The notes: generated by a model from the letters alone, not told the origin. A stretch of DNA of 64,000 bases from Leptodactylus fallax (GCA_947044405.1 CAMRHE010000054.1:3859501-3923500), one strand, 5' to 3'. Positions 1-12,259 are shown, numbered from the stretch's first letter. A program made the numbers and translations.

Positions 1-2
1 GT

Positions 3-42
3 GTTCCTCACAGCTCACAGATGACGCTAGGCTGTGAGGAAC
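3..42. repeat. short stem-loop
   Basis: An 11-base arm (gttcctcacag, 3-13) pairs perfectly with 32-42 (ctgtgaggaac). It may be the edge of a larger repeat that begins before the window. No function is assigned. Confidence 0.5.
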
Positions 43-45
43 TCC

Positions 46-1495
46 CTTCTGACAGTGGGGAGATATTGGTGCCGAAATTAACGGCACTGATACCTCCAGC
101 CCTGGGGCACATAACAGGAAAGCAGACAGTGTGCTGAATACAGAGCACTGTTGGCTTTCTAGCGGTATATAAAACCGCTCTTTAATACAGACCGGAGACC
201 AGACATAGTTACTCACCAGATCCAATTCCACCTCTCCTCTACACTCCTGGATGCCCCCTATAGACAAGTCCTCAGGCCTTGATGACAGGAAGGCCTGATA
301 ATAGCCTAAGTTTTACAAAAGCATCTGGGTGTCCCTGCCTCTTATTATTTATGTTGTATCTCTTCCTTAGTGAAAAGTAATGTCTGAGAAGTTCCTTTGT
401 GACTGATGCAATGCAATGCCTATGCAAATACATAGTGGTACTACTTTCAAAATTCAGTTATATCCACCAACTGAGGAGTTACACATCTGGGATTTTGCTT
501 TCAACACTGCCTGCCAGTCTAGGTCTGCTCAATACAAAATGATTTATTCTAAAGTGTCATCTATAATAAACATTTGTCCTAAAAGTATAAATTTATCCTT
601 TCAAATAGCATTTCAAAATAGGATCCAGTAGATGGCAGTATTAATCTAAGATGCTTTACAGGCCTAACCTCATATATTTACAAAGAAAATGTATTATAAA
701 AGAGCTCTGTGCTATTCATAGGTGAAAGTCTGGGATTAGAAATGTCTTAAGAATTGAAATGACTTCCTGAGAATAAGTTATTTATCTTTATCTACAGATA
801 AAAATCACACTATGTTTATATTACATCATTGCACTTAAAATGTAAAAATGTATTTTATGGGAAACTGTACAAGTAAATGTAAATTAAGAGTTAATTGTTC
901 TGTACATTTCCCTGAATTTTGTAGACTTCCGATATACAGTATATCAGTAATAGTGCCATGTAGGGGCCTTTAATAGGAGCAAAAACATAGCTTTATTGTC
1001 ACAAACTGTTGAACCAAGATAATCATATTTTTATGGATATGCAAATCAGCCTTCAAGTGTACCAGGGGTGGGCCTGATTTACCAGATTTGCCTACATACA
1101 ATTGTAATGCAGGACGAAACTGAATGTCATTTCCAGCTTAAGACCCCATGTTGTGTTACAGCCACGGAAAAAAAAACACGCCGTTTTACAGTCCATGCAT
1201 AGTGAATCTCGTCCACGCACTGCGGAAAAGCATGTGCAGCGGACTCACTGCGATTTCCAAAACAAGGTATCAGGCTGTAATGTGCAAAGGCCGTTGCTTG
1301 GGCTGCACGACACCACCTGTGGCACGACCTCAACAATTATGTTTCCCCCATTTGGTTGGTTAGAATCATCATGCTGCCCTCTTTTCAGAAAGTACTGGAC
1401 TGAAGATGGTGCAATGACTCAGCAGGAAGCTCAATTAAAATGACAGTGATCACTTTACAGTCCAATACAAAGTTAAGTATTGTCTTTCATTAAAG
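46..1495. other. intergenic, nothing recognised
   Basis: AT-rich sequence. Every open frame is short and none shows a recognisable domain. I see no tRNA, no clear transposon end and no exon-like block. Confidence 0.5.
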
Positions 1496-1600
1496 GATTG
1501 TAAGCTCTTGCGAGCAGGGCCCTCAGTCTTTTTTGTCTGTACTGGAACCCTACAAATTGTACAGTGCTGCGGAATATGTTGGCACTATATAAATAAAATG
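1496..1600 (+). repeat. L2/SINE-type 3' tail
   Basis: The segment runs from attgtaagctcttgcgagc through a tgctgcggaatatgttgg stretch to an actatataaataaaa end. This is the 3' tail shared by many vertebrate L2 LINEs and the SINEs that use them. No coding LINE sequence precedes it, so it is a truncated LINE or SINE fragment. The family call is from memory. Confidence 0.55.
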
Positions 1601-1755
1601 TAATATTAAAATGTATTAAAGGAATACTTATTTCCTTCAGTCTTGTCCTTTCCCATCCCCTGGTTGAACTAGATGGACATGTCTTTTTTTTCCACCATAC
1701 TAACCACGTTACTATGTTAAGGAAGTTAAAGCAAAACTTTATTCCTCTTTCTCTT

Positions 1756-1875
1756 CAGCTGTTGTAAGACTACAAGTGCCTACTTGCTCTGCTCTTCTTG
1801 GAGCTACTCATAGAATTGAAAGGAGCACGTTGGGAGTTGTAGTTCCACAGCAGCTTGAGTACCGAAAGTTACTGA
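1756..1875. mobile_element. degraded hAT MITE relative
   Basis: It contains the gttgggagttgtagttccac block and a weak partner at 1756-1775. It resembles the complete MITE at 16914-17071, but the ends and target duplication are no longer visible. Confidence 0.4.
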
Positions 1876-2238
1876 TCCATGTTATAGGATCTACACCAGC
1901 ATTAAAGGAGTTTTCCGAGCAAAAAATAATTTTTCAAAAAAGGTCTGTTAGTGCTACTAATAGGTTAATAAGTGCACCCAAATACCTTAACAGTGTTTGA
2001 GTGATTTCTGGATTTCTCTGGGAGCTTCTGGCATCTTCTGCATTTGTTTACATGGGACTCTAACTGTTATGTGTTGTTCTACAACTACCATGATGCCTTG
2101 GGCTTCACTCAGAGCTGACTCCCTCCCCCTCCCCTTCCTTCTCTCACTCCCTCCCCTCCCTTTCTCACTCACACCTCCTCCCTGTTTCCCTATATAGCCT
2201 GCCCACTACTAGCCCTTCCTAACGTACTCAAATTTCCA
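1876..2238. other. intergenic, pyrimidine-rich stretch
   Basis: No gene or transposon end is recognised. A C/T-rich strand (about 2120-2190) of ctccct and ctcc runs is the only notable composition. Confidence 0.4.
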
Positions 2239-2515
2239 CCCCCATACTTACCAGTCGTCTGATCCAGACCTTCTGGACATGGGACATCACTTCTTCTGGA
2301 CAGTTGGCACCTCCAATTCTTGACGTCTGCCAGCTGCCCATGCCTGTCCAATACAGGTGGAGTGCCAGCTACTGTGCATGCCGGTACTCTGGCTCTATTC
2401 CACAGGCAAGGGTGGCTGGCAGGTGTCAAGAAGAGGGGGTGCCAGCCACCCAGAAGAAGTGACGTCCTGTGCCCAGAAGATACGGACCGGAAAAGACAGG
2501 TAAGTATGATGGGGT
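2239..2515. repeat. imperfect foldback element
   Basis: The left end (cccatacttacc, 2241 on) is an imperfect reverse complement of the right end (aggtaagtatgatgggg, about 2499-2515). Internal blocks around acttcttctgg and ccagaagaagt also pair. This is the shape of a non-autonomous DNA transposon. No target duplication was identified. Confidence 0.5.
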
Positions 2516-3196
2516 GAAGGGGGGGGGGTTAGTATAGATCACTGGAAAATGTGCCTGGGGGGGTCACATGACATCACTTCTAGGCAAATAAAAATTTTTG
2601 GTACACTAAGTAATTTAGAAGTTAGGCAGGTGTAGGGGGTAGCTTAGATTAGCAAAATCAATTTATCCCGGACAACCCCTTTTAACTAAGAGGCAAAACA
2701 ACTGAACATACTGCACATTAATGGCAATATTTTTACAGTAGCAGAAGGAGTTCTGTTTGGTACATTGAACTGTTAAAGATACCATAAATTTTAGAAGAAA
2801 TAGTTAAGGAACAGTTTGAAGTACAAAAAATAGCAATGATAGAAAAGCGTAAAGGCTAATGACAAATGAAACAAAGGCAAAGAAAAATATAGGTCAGTGG
2901 ACTTGTATGTGAATTCATTGGTGTATAATCCCAAGAGGGTGCCTTCTGAAGCAGATAAGGTCTATAGATCAACCTTTGGGAAATAACAAAGGAAATGTGC
3001 AAATGGACAGCACACAGATGGTTCCAAAGGATGAGAATGTAAAGGATGATAAAGCAGTAGAGATGGGTGAACCTTTCAAGATTTGTTTAGTTTTGGGTTC
3101 AGGTGGCTAGGGACCAAGATTTGCTTCACATTGAACAAGTTCGGTACAAACCTCACCTTATATTGGATTGAAACATAGTGTAGAACACTCTCATGT
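2516..3196. other. intergenic, nothing recognised
   Basis: AT-rich DNA with a G-run at 2520-2528. No coding or repeat family is recognised. Confidence 0.4.
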
Positions 3197-3366
3197 TAAG
3201 GCCCACGTAGCGAGCTGCAGCAAAAAGCGCTGTGGGAAAACCGTGGCGGAAACTCATCAGGTTTTTTCCTGTAGCATTTTTTCATAGAAAGACCATAGAG
3301 TTTTCCTCTGCGGGCTTTCTGCTTCAATTATACCTATAGGGAAACCGACATGGTTTCCTTAGGTAT
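3197..3366. mobile_element. possible TTAA-type MITE
   Basis: It begins with ttaaggc and contains a gagttttcctctgc plus ctttctgc block shared with 20718-20980. A TTAA edge would fit a piggyBac-type MITE, but the right end is not clear. Family assignment is tentative. Confidence 0.3.
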
Positions 3367-3605
3367 AATCAGTGGTGACCCTAGCCTCTTTGCTGCCTGA
3401 GGTGGACTATAGAAAGACGCCCCCCCCCCCCCCACAAAAAAAAAAAGAGTTTCCACGCTACTAGCTTCACATGCTGTTATCGTCGCACAATATACACAAT
3501 ACACAAAGTTATAAAACAGTTTTTAAGAATTCTTCTTCCTGTATTACTTCAGTATCAGATCAACAACACAGTATTAACAATGAAAGTAACTTCACACATC
3601 TTCTG

Positions 3606-3743
3606 CTTGGTGGATGGACGAGCCCACGTGGTCCCCATTCTCTATAATCGGAGCCCCGCAGATAGCTGAGTACTGTACTTCGGCTATCTTTGGCACTCCT
3701 ATCGAAGTGAATGAGAGCCACGCGGGTTCGTCCATCCACCAAG
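3606..3743. repeat. palindrome inside composite repeat
   Basis: The arm cttggtggatggacgagccc (3606 on) pairs with the arm ending gttcgtccatccaccaag at 3743. The same structure occurs at 52351-52488, so it is part of the family and not a local accident. It could be an older nested MITE. Confidence 0.65.
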
Positions 3744-4496
3744 CGACACGCCTATATATGGCTGCATCCAGGCTGAATTCCCACCCAGTGGGGGGGGAAA
3801 CCCAATTCTCAGGCTTAGTGGGGGTCTCAGCACACTGACCCCCATCACTCAGGTATTTATCCTCTATCATTTAGGTGTATACAGTGCAGTAACATTTTGT
3901 GACTTACAGTTGATGTCTCTGACTAATCCTTCACATTTCCCTTCTCTTCCCTTTGGGCCGCCATGACCACTTCTTCCAGCTGTGACTTGTCTCTGTAAAG
4001 TTTGCAACACAGACATCTTTGGCTCCTCACTTTTCCAGGTACCCACATTGTCCTCACCTGCACACCCATCCTGCTGCTACCCACAATTATAAAATATATG
4101 ATATAACCCCCCATAATGAATAATGCTCCCAAGTGCATCTTTATATTAATAATGTCCATGTGTACCCTGTATAAATAGTGCCCCTTATTAATAATGCCCC
4201 AGGTGTTAACTAATTAAAAGGTTTCCCGGGTCATTAATAAACTAATCAGTGGGGCTCAAAAACCCAGGACCCCCACTGATCAGCTGTTTGAATGGTACCT
4301 GTGTAAGCGCCGTGAACCCTTCTCTGTTTACATAGTGTAATTCATCTTATAGCGGCCATGTAATGTAACTACAGCCTCGTTCTATACATGTGTATGTGAC
4401 AAGGCTGGAATTACATCACACAGTCACTATAAACAGACAGCGTGTGATATAAACAGGCACCATAGCCCCTGTTTATAGCGCCCCATTTACACACAC

Positions 4497-5525
4497 TATA
4501 ATGTTCCACAGCAGCCCCTGCACACAGTATTACGACCCGCAGCGGCCCCTGCACACGGTATTATGCCTTGCAGTGGCCCCTTTCCTACGGTTTGCCCTAG
4601 GGCCCCGCCATGGTTATGCCCGGGCCCCGGGGCCCCCGCCCAGGGCCCCGCACGGTTGCCCCGCAGTGGCCCCTGCACACGGGGTGGCGCCCCGGGCGCC
4701 CCCCGCCCCCCCACGGTATTATGCTCCATAGTGGCCCCTGCACACGGTACCCGTGGCCCCTACACGGTATTATGCTCCATAGTGGCCCCTGCACATGGTA
4801 TTATGCTCCATAGTGGCCCCTGAACACGGTATTATGCCCTGCAGTGGCCCCTGAACACGGTATTATGCCCTGCTAGTGGCCCCTGCACACGGTATTATGC
4901 CTCGCAGTGGCCCCTGGACACGGTATTATGCTCCATAGTGGCCCCTGAACACAGTATTATGTTCCATATTGGCCCCTGCACACGGTATTATGCCCCATAG
5001 TGGCCCCTGCACACGGTATTATGCCCCATAGTGGCCCCTGCACTGGTATTATGCCTTGCAGTGGCCCCTTTACACGGTATTATGTCCCATAGTGGCCCCT
5101 GCACACGGTATTATGCTCCATAGTGGCCCCTGAACATGGTATTATGTTCCATATTGGCCCCTGCACACGGTATTATACCCCATAGTGGCCCCTGCACACG
5201 GTATTATGCTCCATAGTGGCCCCTGAACATGGTATTATGCTCCATATTGGCCCCTGCACACAGTATTATGCTCCACAGTGGCCCATGCACACGGTATTAT
5301 GCTCCCTAGTGGCCCCTGCATATGGTATTATGCCCCATAGTGACCCCTGCACTGGTATTAGGCTCATAGTGGCCCCTACACACGGTATTGTGGCCCCTGC
5401 TCATGGTATTATGCTCCATAGTGGCCCCTGCACACGGTATTATGCTACATAGTGGCCCCTGCACTGGTATTAGGCTCCATAGTGGCCCCTACACACGGTA
5501 TTGTGCCCCATAGTGGCCCACCCAT
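4497..5525 (+). repeat. 31-bp tandem array 1
   Basis: About 32 units of 31 bp. Each unit joins a tattatgctccatag block to a tggcccctgcacacgg block. Units diverge by point changes and small indels. Because 31 is not a multiple of three, all frames cycle through the repeat, which explains long but meaningless open frames. Homologous arrays lie at 27487, 27950, 31130, 53257 and 55903. Confidence 0.9.
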
Positions 5526-5530
5526 GAACT

Positions 5531-5843
5531 ATTATTATACTCTGGGGTCTTTTCATACCCCAGAGTATAATGATCGGAGACCCAGGGGAAGTGACAGACC
5601 TAAAAAACAGTGCTACTTTCCTTTCCTGGACACAGGCGCACTCTCTGCAGATTTCAGCCCTTTTTAATTTAACGTCACATGATCAGGCTGGCGACGCGAC
5701 CTGATGACGTCACCAAAGGGCCCAAGCCTGCTCAGAGTGACATAGGATCGCAGGCAAGGTGAGTAGCATTTGTTTTTATGTTCCCTCACCTACCTGATTA
5801 TTATACTCTGGGGTCTGAAAAGGCCCCAGAGTATAATATTAGT
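5531..5843. repeat. palindrome-bounded core module, copy 1
   Basis: A hairpin of tatactctggggtct and its complement (5531-5572) starts the module, and a second hairpin of the same sequence (5797-5840) ends it. Between them are a gacccaggggaagtgac block, a CG-rich part with gcgacgcgacctgatgacgt, and a second junction. Related modules occur at 27617, 28303, 30775-31130 and 55530. Confidence 0.75.
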
Positions 5844-6346
5844 AGTATTTGAGGCCCACGGCCTCACTTACCGATGCCCACGGCTGCTCACAGCAGCCTC
5901 TGCTTCCCCTTCTACGTCCCATAGCATAAGGAGAAGCGGTGATGTCCACGAGCAGACGCAGGGTAGGTAAATGTATGTCTATGGAAAAACGGATGGATGG
6001 TAAACAGTGGATAACAACTCCGAATTTAACCATATAGTGTGCTGACACTTACTTTTATGCATTTTAACATTTAAAACACCCCAGAAATGACCCTTTTATT
6101 AGGGAAAAGGGTGTTTGCTCAAGGTTTCTTAGACACACGTGATGGTTATATCGCAAAAGCAATGGTCTTATAGAGAAATTTTGATGGCCTGTAAGTGCTA
6201 CAGGCTTATTTTGGAGACAAATTTTTGGCTGTGAGCCACTTGAAAAGTGATAAAGAGCTGGGTTTAAAAAAAAAAAAAAAAAAAAAAAGGCACCAAAAAT
6301 TATCCATTGATGGGAGCAGATGTGAAATCAAATTTATTTTTTTTTT
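5844..6346. other. intergenic with A-tract
   Basis: No gene is recognised. A run of A near 6266-6288 is the only low-complexity feature. Confidence 0.4.
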
Positions 6347-6960
6347 TTATACCAACACTGTGGTACCAACAGTGTGGTGTAATGGAATGTGATGGACCAA
6401 GCCAAAGACATGTCTGGCTGAGTGGTGGCAGTCGTGGTAGGTGTGGCAGTGCAACAGGGCATAAAATGATGGACCAGTAAATCGAGTAGTGTGTGTTTTT
6501 GCAACATAAGAAAGGCTGAAATGTGCAGAGTCTTTTCTGGGCATGAAGAGCACCTCTTTTAAGCCACTATATAGGTTAATAAAGTGGCGAAACACCAGAT
6601 TAAGGACATGAGCTATACAGTGATAAATGTGCTATTCGTCCTAACTGCAGCCCAGCAACAACATTGGTGCAATGTCGCTTGCAATGCTGCCCAGTTGGAG
6701 TTGGCAAGGAGTCATCCAGCAGGATACTTGCTACAGAATACAGCAAAGCAGCTCCTCTGCTGTGTGGTTCCTCTGATCTATACTCATTAATTCTAAAACC
6801 AGACTGACGTATCCAAGGAAAAGCTCACATTCTGTGACGCATGACGATCTAAAGCAGGGACAGCTTTCCTTGAGAGATAATGGTGGCTAAGTATCTTAAA
6901 TAGAGGTTGGGCGTATGCCTTCATTTGGAAAAATACAATGGAATCCACTAATTGTTACAG
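6347..6960 (-). pseudogene. decayed hAT-family transposase fragment
   Basis: On the minus strand one frame (6595 to 6347) reads through RHFINLYSGLKEV and LSYVAKTH. This resembles the segment just after the second catalytic region of ZBED-type hAT transposases, where the better copy at 37485-38052 has its SYTAKHTLLELQW stretch. Further upstream (6600-6960) another frame has a VVAGLQLGRI-like piece that could be the preceding part. Stops and frameshifts break it throughout. There is no visible BED finger or dimerisation domain. Confidence 0.4.
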
Positions 6961-7528
6961 CAGCGACTGTACCGCCAGCAGCTTGGCCAGGAGCGAGTTA
7001 AGTTGCACAATAACTGAATCACTGGGCAGATATTGCTGTTTCCTGGAGACACATTCACTTATGGATGACTGACATTGGCGTGGAAGAGGAGGAGAAACAG
7101 TTTGTGATGATGAGAATGACAACCATGTGCTAGGTCTAGATGTGGCCTACCTACAGTCATGGCCAAAAGTTTTGAGAATGATACAAATATTAATTTTTAC
7201 AAAGTCTACTGCTTCAGTTTTTCTAATGGCAATTTGCATATACTCCAGAATGTTATAAAGAGTAATCAGCTTAACAGCAATTACTTGCAAAGTCAATATT
7301 TGCCTAAAAAAAAAGCTTTTTATCCCCCAAAACACATTTCAACATCATTGCAGCCCTGCCTTAAAAGGACCACCTAACATCGTTTCAGTGATTGCTCCAT
7401 TAACACAGGTGTGGGTGTTGGTGAGGACAGGGCTGGAGATCAATCTGTCATGATTAAGTAAGAATGACACCACTGGACACTTTAAAAGGAGGCTGGAGCT
7501 TGCCATCATTGTTTCTCTTCTGTTAACC

Positions 7529-8541
7529 ATGGTTATCTCTAAAGAAACACGAGCAGTCATCATTGCACTGCACAAAAATGGCCTAACTGGGAAGAGTATT
7601 GCAGCTAGAAAGATTGCACCTCAGTCAACAATCTATCGCATCATCAAGAACTTCAAGGAGAGAGGTTCCATTGGTGCTAAAAAGGCTCCAGGGCGCCCAA
7701 GAAAGACCAGCAAGCGGCAGGACCGTCTCTTAAAAGTGTTTCAGCTGCGGGATCGGGCTACCAACAGTGCAGAGCTTGCTGAGGAATGGCAGCAGGCAGG
7801 TATGAGTGCATCTGCACGCACTGTGAGAAGGAGACTCTTGGAGCAAGACCTGGTCTCAAGGAGGGCAGCAAAGAAGCCACTTCTCTCCAGGAAAAACATC
7901 AGGGACAGACTGATATTCTGCAAAAGGTACAGGGGGGGGGGGGCGGGGGAGGGGGGAAAAGATATTTTTTCTGAGGAACCCCTTTTTGGTTTTTTTGGAA
8001 CTTGTAGAAAGCGGTTTGTGGGGAGGAGGAGGGGGGGGCGGCCCCCCGCGTTTTTTCTGTGGGGCTGTGTGGAGGCTGCTGGGAGTGTTTGTTGGGGGGG
8101 GTTGCTGGGGGGGGGGGGGGGGCGCCCCGTGCCGTGTCTAAAAAAACAGCAGTGAAGAAAGGGGGGGGGGGGGGGGGCTTGAGGAAAATCTCCCACCCCC
8201 CGCAGAGGAGGGGGGGGGGGGGGGGGAGCAATTTTGGCTGTTGGGGGGGGGGGGGGGGCCATAAAGCAAAGGTGATAACTAAATGGCTCAGGGAACAAAA
8301 CATAGAGATTTTGGGTCCATGGCCTGGAAACTCCCTAGATCTTAATCCCATTGAGAACTTGTGGTCAATCATCAAGAGACGGGTGGACAAACAAAAACCA
8401 ACAAATTCAGACAAAATGAAAGCATTGATTCTGCAAGAATGGACTGCTATCAGTCAGGATTTGGTCCAGAAGTTGATTGAGAGCATGCCAGGGAGAATTG
8501 CAGAGGTCCTGAAGAAGAAGGGTCAACACTGCAAATATTGA
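7529..8541 (+). pseudogene. Tc1 transposase, centre corrupted
   Basis: The start ATG at 7529 opens a frame with an N-terminal helix-turn-helix (KNGLTGKSIAARK, then STIYRIIKNF), the GRPRKTSKRQD linker and a second helix-turn-helix. It is normal Tc1 sequence to about residue 133. From about 7927 to 8262 the expected catalytic centre is replaced by G-rich homopolymer sequence, so the first two aspartates cannot be read. Normal sequence resumes with HKAKVITKWLREQNIEI, the third catalytic residue in LNPIENLW, and a natural C-terminus at 8541. Tc1 transposase cuts and pastes its own element through the TIRs. This copy cannot make it as written. Confidence 0.9.
7927..8262 (+). other. homopolymer-saturated block within Tc1 ORF
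   Basis: Long G runs (up to 19) alternate with stretches that still resemble Tc1 coding DNA, for example tttttctgaggaacccc and ggaacttgtagaaagcgg. The pattern reads as ordinary transposase sequence in which many bases became G or merged into runs. Similar blocks lie at 22676-22990 and 47985-48511. Consensus error is more likely than biology. Confidence 0.7.
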
Positions 8542-8749
8542 CTTGCTGCATTAACTCATTCTAACTGTCAATATAAGCTTCTGTTACTCATAATATGAAT
8601 GCAATTATATTTCTGTATGTGATAAAAACATCTGACAAACACACATAAAAACCAGAGGGCAGCAGATCATGTGAAAATATAATATTTGTGTCATTCTCAA
8701 AACTTTTGGCCATGATTGTACAGTGAGCATTTTTTACCTCCAAGTGTTG

Positions 8750-11420
8750 CTATAATTTATTTTCCAGAAATGAATACGCAGATGATTGTGAAAGGTGAAA
8801 ATGACAATTTTTCCAGGAATATTTTATTTCAATGCATAATACGTTGTGTCCAGCTTGTATCAGATGTAAACGCTCCAAAAGATGTTGTGCCCGGGATACA
8901 CACTTAACAGTTTTTAGAGTGTTTGTGCCTGCTGACATAAGCTGGGCACAAAATATTGGGCACTGAAATGGTGTATCTCTGGAAAAATTGCAATTTTCCC
9001 TTTTCATTATCAGCTGCGCATTCATTTATTGAAATTAAATGAATGCAACACTTAAGGGTTAAGAATACTCGCTACCCCACTTGATAAATCCCTTCAGGGG
9101 TGTAGTTCCCAAAATGGTCACAAGTCTGCGGATTCCATTTTACTGGCAATCCAGGGGCTCTGCAAAAGTGGCATGGTGTCCAAAAACCAAACTGTGCTTC
9201 AAAAACCAAAATAGCGCTCCTTCCCTTCTGTGCCCAACTGTGCTCAAGCAGCAGTTTATACCAAGTACGTTATCCTGGGTACACCAGTGTCATACATGTG
9301 GGCGTAAACTGCAGTTTGGGTACACAGCAGGGGGCAGAGGTGAAAGAACGATATGTGGCTTTTGGAGCATAGATTTAGATTTTTGGATTTTGGACGCCAT
9401 GTCAAGTTGGCATAAACCCTAAAATTGCCCCTACAAAATGGGGTCACTTCTTGCGGAATTCCAATTTACTGGCACCTCTGCAAAAACAACATGACGTCCA
9501 GAAAGTCCCTCTAGATCTGTACTCCAAAAGCTAAAAAGCGCAGTGCTCCTTCCTGTCTGAGCCCTGCTGTTTGCCCAAGTAGCATGTTACACCCACATAT
9601 ATAATTTTTTTTCCCCCCGGGATAGCCCACATAATAGTTTTAGGAGTGCATGTCTCTGATGCCACAAAGTGGGTACAACGTATTGGGCACCAAAATGGCA
9701 TATTTATTTAAAATTGTCAATTTTCACTTTGTATATTAACTTTTGGTAAGCATTTTTAGGCTCAAAATGATGATACCCCTTGATACATTCCTTGAGGGGT
9801 GTAGTTTCTAAAATGGTGTCACTTTTGAGGGGTTTACATTGTATTGGTACTTTAAGGGCTCTGCAAATGCGACATGGCACCTGAAAACTATTCCAGCAAA
9901 ATCTGCCCTCCAAAAGCCAAATAGCGCTCTTTCCATTCTGAGCCCCACCATGTACCCATACAGCAGTTTACGACCACATATGGGGCATTTCTGTGTTCAG
10001 GAGAAATTGTGTAACAAACTGTGGGTTTTTTTTTCTTTATCCCCTTGTAAAAATTAAAAATATGTCGCTAAATGGACAGTTTATTGGAAAAAAAAAGTAA
10101 TTTTTAATTTTTACATTCCAATGTTAATAGAATCTGTGAAACAACTGTAGGGTCAAAATGCGCACCATACCCCGTGAGAAATTCCTTGAGGGGTGTATTT
10201 TCCAAATTGGTTTCACTTTTGAGGGGTTTCCATTGTATTGGTACTTTAGGGGCTCTGCAAATGAGACATGGCACCCGAAAACTATTCCAGCAAAATCTGC
10301 CCTCCAAAAGCTAAATAACGCTCTTTCTATTCTGAGCCCCACCATGTACCCATACAGCAGATTACAACCACATGGGGAGTATTCCTGTATTCAGGAGAAA
10401 TTGTGTAACAAACTTTGGAGAGCTTTTTCTCCTTTATCCTCTTGTGGAAATGAAAAATTTGGGGCTAAATTGATGGTTTATTGGAAAGAAAGTAATTTTT
10501 CATTTTCATGTCCCAATGTCAATAAAATAAGTGAAACGGCTGTGTTGTCAAAATGCTCACTATACCCCTTGATATGTTCTGTGAGGGGTGTAGTTTCCAA
10601 AATGCAGTCACTTTTGGGGGTTTCCACTATATTGGTACTCTAGGGGCTCTACAAATGGGACATGGCACCTGAAAACTATTCCAGCAAAATCTGCCCTTCA
10701 AAAGCCAAATAGCGCTCTTTCCATTTCGAGCCCCGCCATGTACCCATGAAGCAAATTACGATCGCATATGGGGTATTGCTGTGTTCAGGAGCAATTGTGT
10801 AACAAACTGTGGGCGGCTTTTTCTCCTTTAACCCCTTGTGAAAATGAAAACTTTGGGGATAAAGTGATGTTTTAGTAATTTTTCATTTACACATCCCAAT
10901 GTTAATAAAATCTGTGAAACAGCTGTGTGGTCAAAATGCTCAGTATACCCCTTGATAAATTCTGTCAGGGGTGTAGTTTCCAAAATGGAGTCACTTTTAG
11001 GGGGTTTCCATTGTTTTGGTACTCTAGGGGCTCTGCAAATGAGACATGGCACCTGAAAACTATTCCAGCAAAATCTGCTTTTCAAATGCCAAGTGTCGCT
11101 CTTTCTCTTCCGTGCACTGCCGTGTGCCCAAAAATAATTTTACACCCACATGTGGGGTATTTCTGTGCTCGGGAGAAATTGCACAACAAACTGTGAGATG
11201 CATTTTCTCCTTTAACCCTTTGTGAATGTGTTAATTTTAGGGATAAATTAATGTATTATTGGATAAAAATGAAATGTCTAAATTTCACCTCCATATTGTC
11301 TTAATATCTTGTGAAATGCTTAAAGGGTTAACAAACTTCCCAAATGCTGTTTTGAATTATTTGAGGGGTGCAGTTTTGAAAATGGGGTGATTTATGAGGG
11401 TTTCTAATATATAGGCCTTT
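8750..11420. repeat. diverged tandem array, about 390 bp units
   Basis: A ggggtgtagtttccaaaatg block recurs near 9099, 9797, 10190, 10582 and 10967, so the clearer units are spaced about 385-392 bp. Each unit continues with a ggctctgcaaatgagacatg block, an attccagcaaaatctgcc block, a gagccccaccatgtaccc block and an A/T-rich spacer with a ccttgtgaaaat motif. The outer units are more degraded, with an extra segment near 8940 and 9655. I recall the same sequence type as very common in frog genomes. Short frames across it are by-products. Confidence 0.8.
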
Positions 11421-11904
11421 ATAATCCCCTTCAGAACTGAAGTGGTCCCTAAGAAATGAGTTTGGGAAATTTTGTTGTAAATCTGGAAAATCGCTGTTCC
11501 ACTTGTAAACCTTCTAACATCCAAACTAAATTAAAGGATGATTAAAAGATGATGCCGATATAAAGTAGAGATATGGTAGATAATATTTATTCATGTATTT
11601 GGGTGGTATGACTATCTGTCTGAAAAGCAGAGAATTTTACATTTTGAAAATTGCAATTTTTTTTTTCCAAATTTCCCTCACATTTCCTAATTTTTTTATA
11701 AATAAATACAAAAATATTGATCAATGTTTACCACTAACATGAAGTACAATGTGTCATGAAAAAACAATCTCAAAATCACTTGTGTAAGTTATAGCATCTC
11801 AAAGGTATTGCCATATAAAGTGACACATGTCAGTTTTGAAAAATGAGGCCTGGTCCATAAGGCACTTTTAGGCCCGGTCCTTAACCGGTTGAGTGTGCTC
11901 TGTA

Positions 11905-12060
11905 TCCTATTTGCCCTGTGTTCACATTGTAGACCTGTTCTGGGTCCTCTAGATCCTATTTGCCCTGTGTTCATATTGTAGACCTGTTCTGGGTCCAAGA
12001 GAGGTATGTTATTGCCCTGTGTTCACATTGTAGATTTATTTTGGGTTTAATAGAGGCATT
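11905..12060. repeat. short tandem repeat, about 60-70 bp units
   Basis: Three imperfect units share tttgccctgtgttcacattg and tagacctgttctgggt blocks. No coding role is visible. Confidence 0.7.
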
Positions 12061-12258
12061 AGTATAGGGTCCCACCTTAATGAGGTCGCCTTGTCGGGGC
12101 AGGTGGGCTTCCTACTGTTTGATCAAATATGTATAACTAAGAACCTCAAAATTTTAGTTTATACACCATATTAATTCGTAGGTGCCAATAATAGCAGTAA
12201 TGCTATCTCTGTTCTCTATATACCCTTGTGCTGTGTCAGAGTGCTGCTACACTTTTTT

Positions 12259-12259
<1 letters not shown>

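Larger units (their letters stand above)
3367..5843 (+). mobile_element. composite non-autonomous hAT-like repeat, copy 1
   Basis: The left end (cagtggtgaccctagcc) resembles a hAT terminus. From about 3370 the order matches 52103-53872 closely: a C/A homopolymer stretch, a 25-base-arm palindrome, about 700 bp of unique sequence, then a 31-bp array. Here the array is followed by a palindromic core module (5531-5843) that also occurs elsewhere in the window. No transposase is encoded; the apparent frames across the array arise from the repeat. The right boundary and target duplication were not found. Confidence 0.55.
7154..8718 (+). mobile_element. Tc1-like DNA transposon 1
   Basis: Terminal inverted repeats of about 39 bp begin cagtcatggccaaaagtttt at 7154 and end as the complement at 8718, with about 37 of 39 positions matching by eye. 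TA dinucleotides flank both ends (7152-7153, 8719-8720), the target duplication of Tc1/mariner elements. At about 1565 bp the length is normal for the superfamily. The transposase frame is non-functional because of the block at 7927-8262. Confidence 0.93.

Noticed and set aside
4497..5525. Regular 31-bp repeats resembling a CRISPR array
   Set aside because: Units are directly adjacent with no unique spacers, no leader and no cas genes; the DNA is clearly eukaryotic.
3367..5525. Segmental duplication between 3367-5525 and 52103-53872
   Set aside because: Homology begins and ends with the repeat element and is not shared by flanks, so two copies of one transposable repeat explain it better.
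7927..8298. Proline- or glycine-rich protein frames on both strands
   Set aside because: They come from C/G homopolymer runs in the corrupted Tc1 centre.
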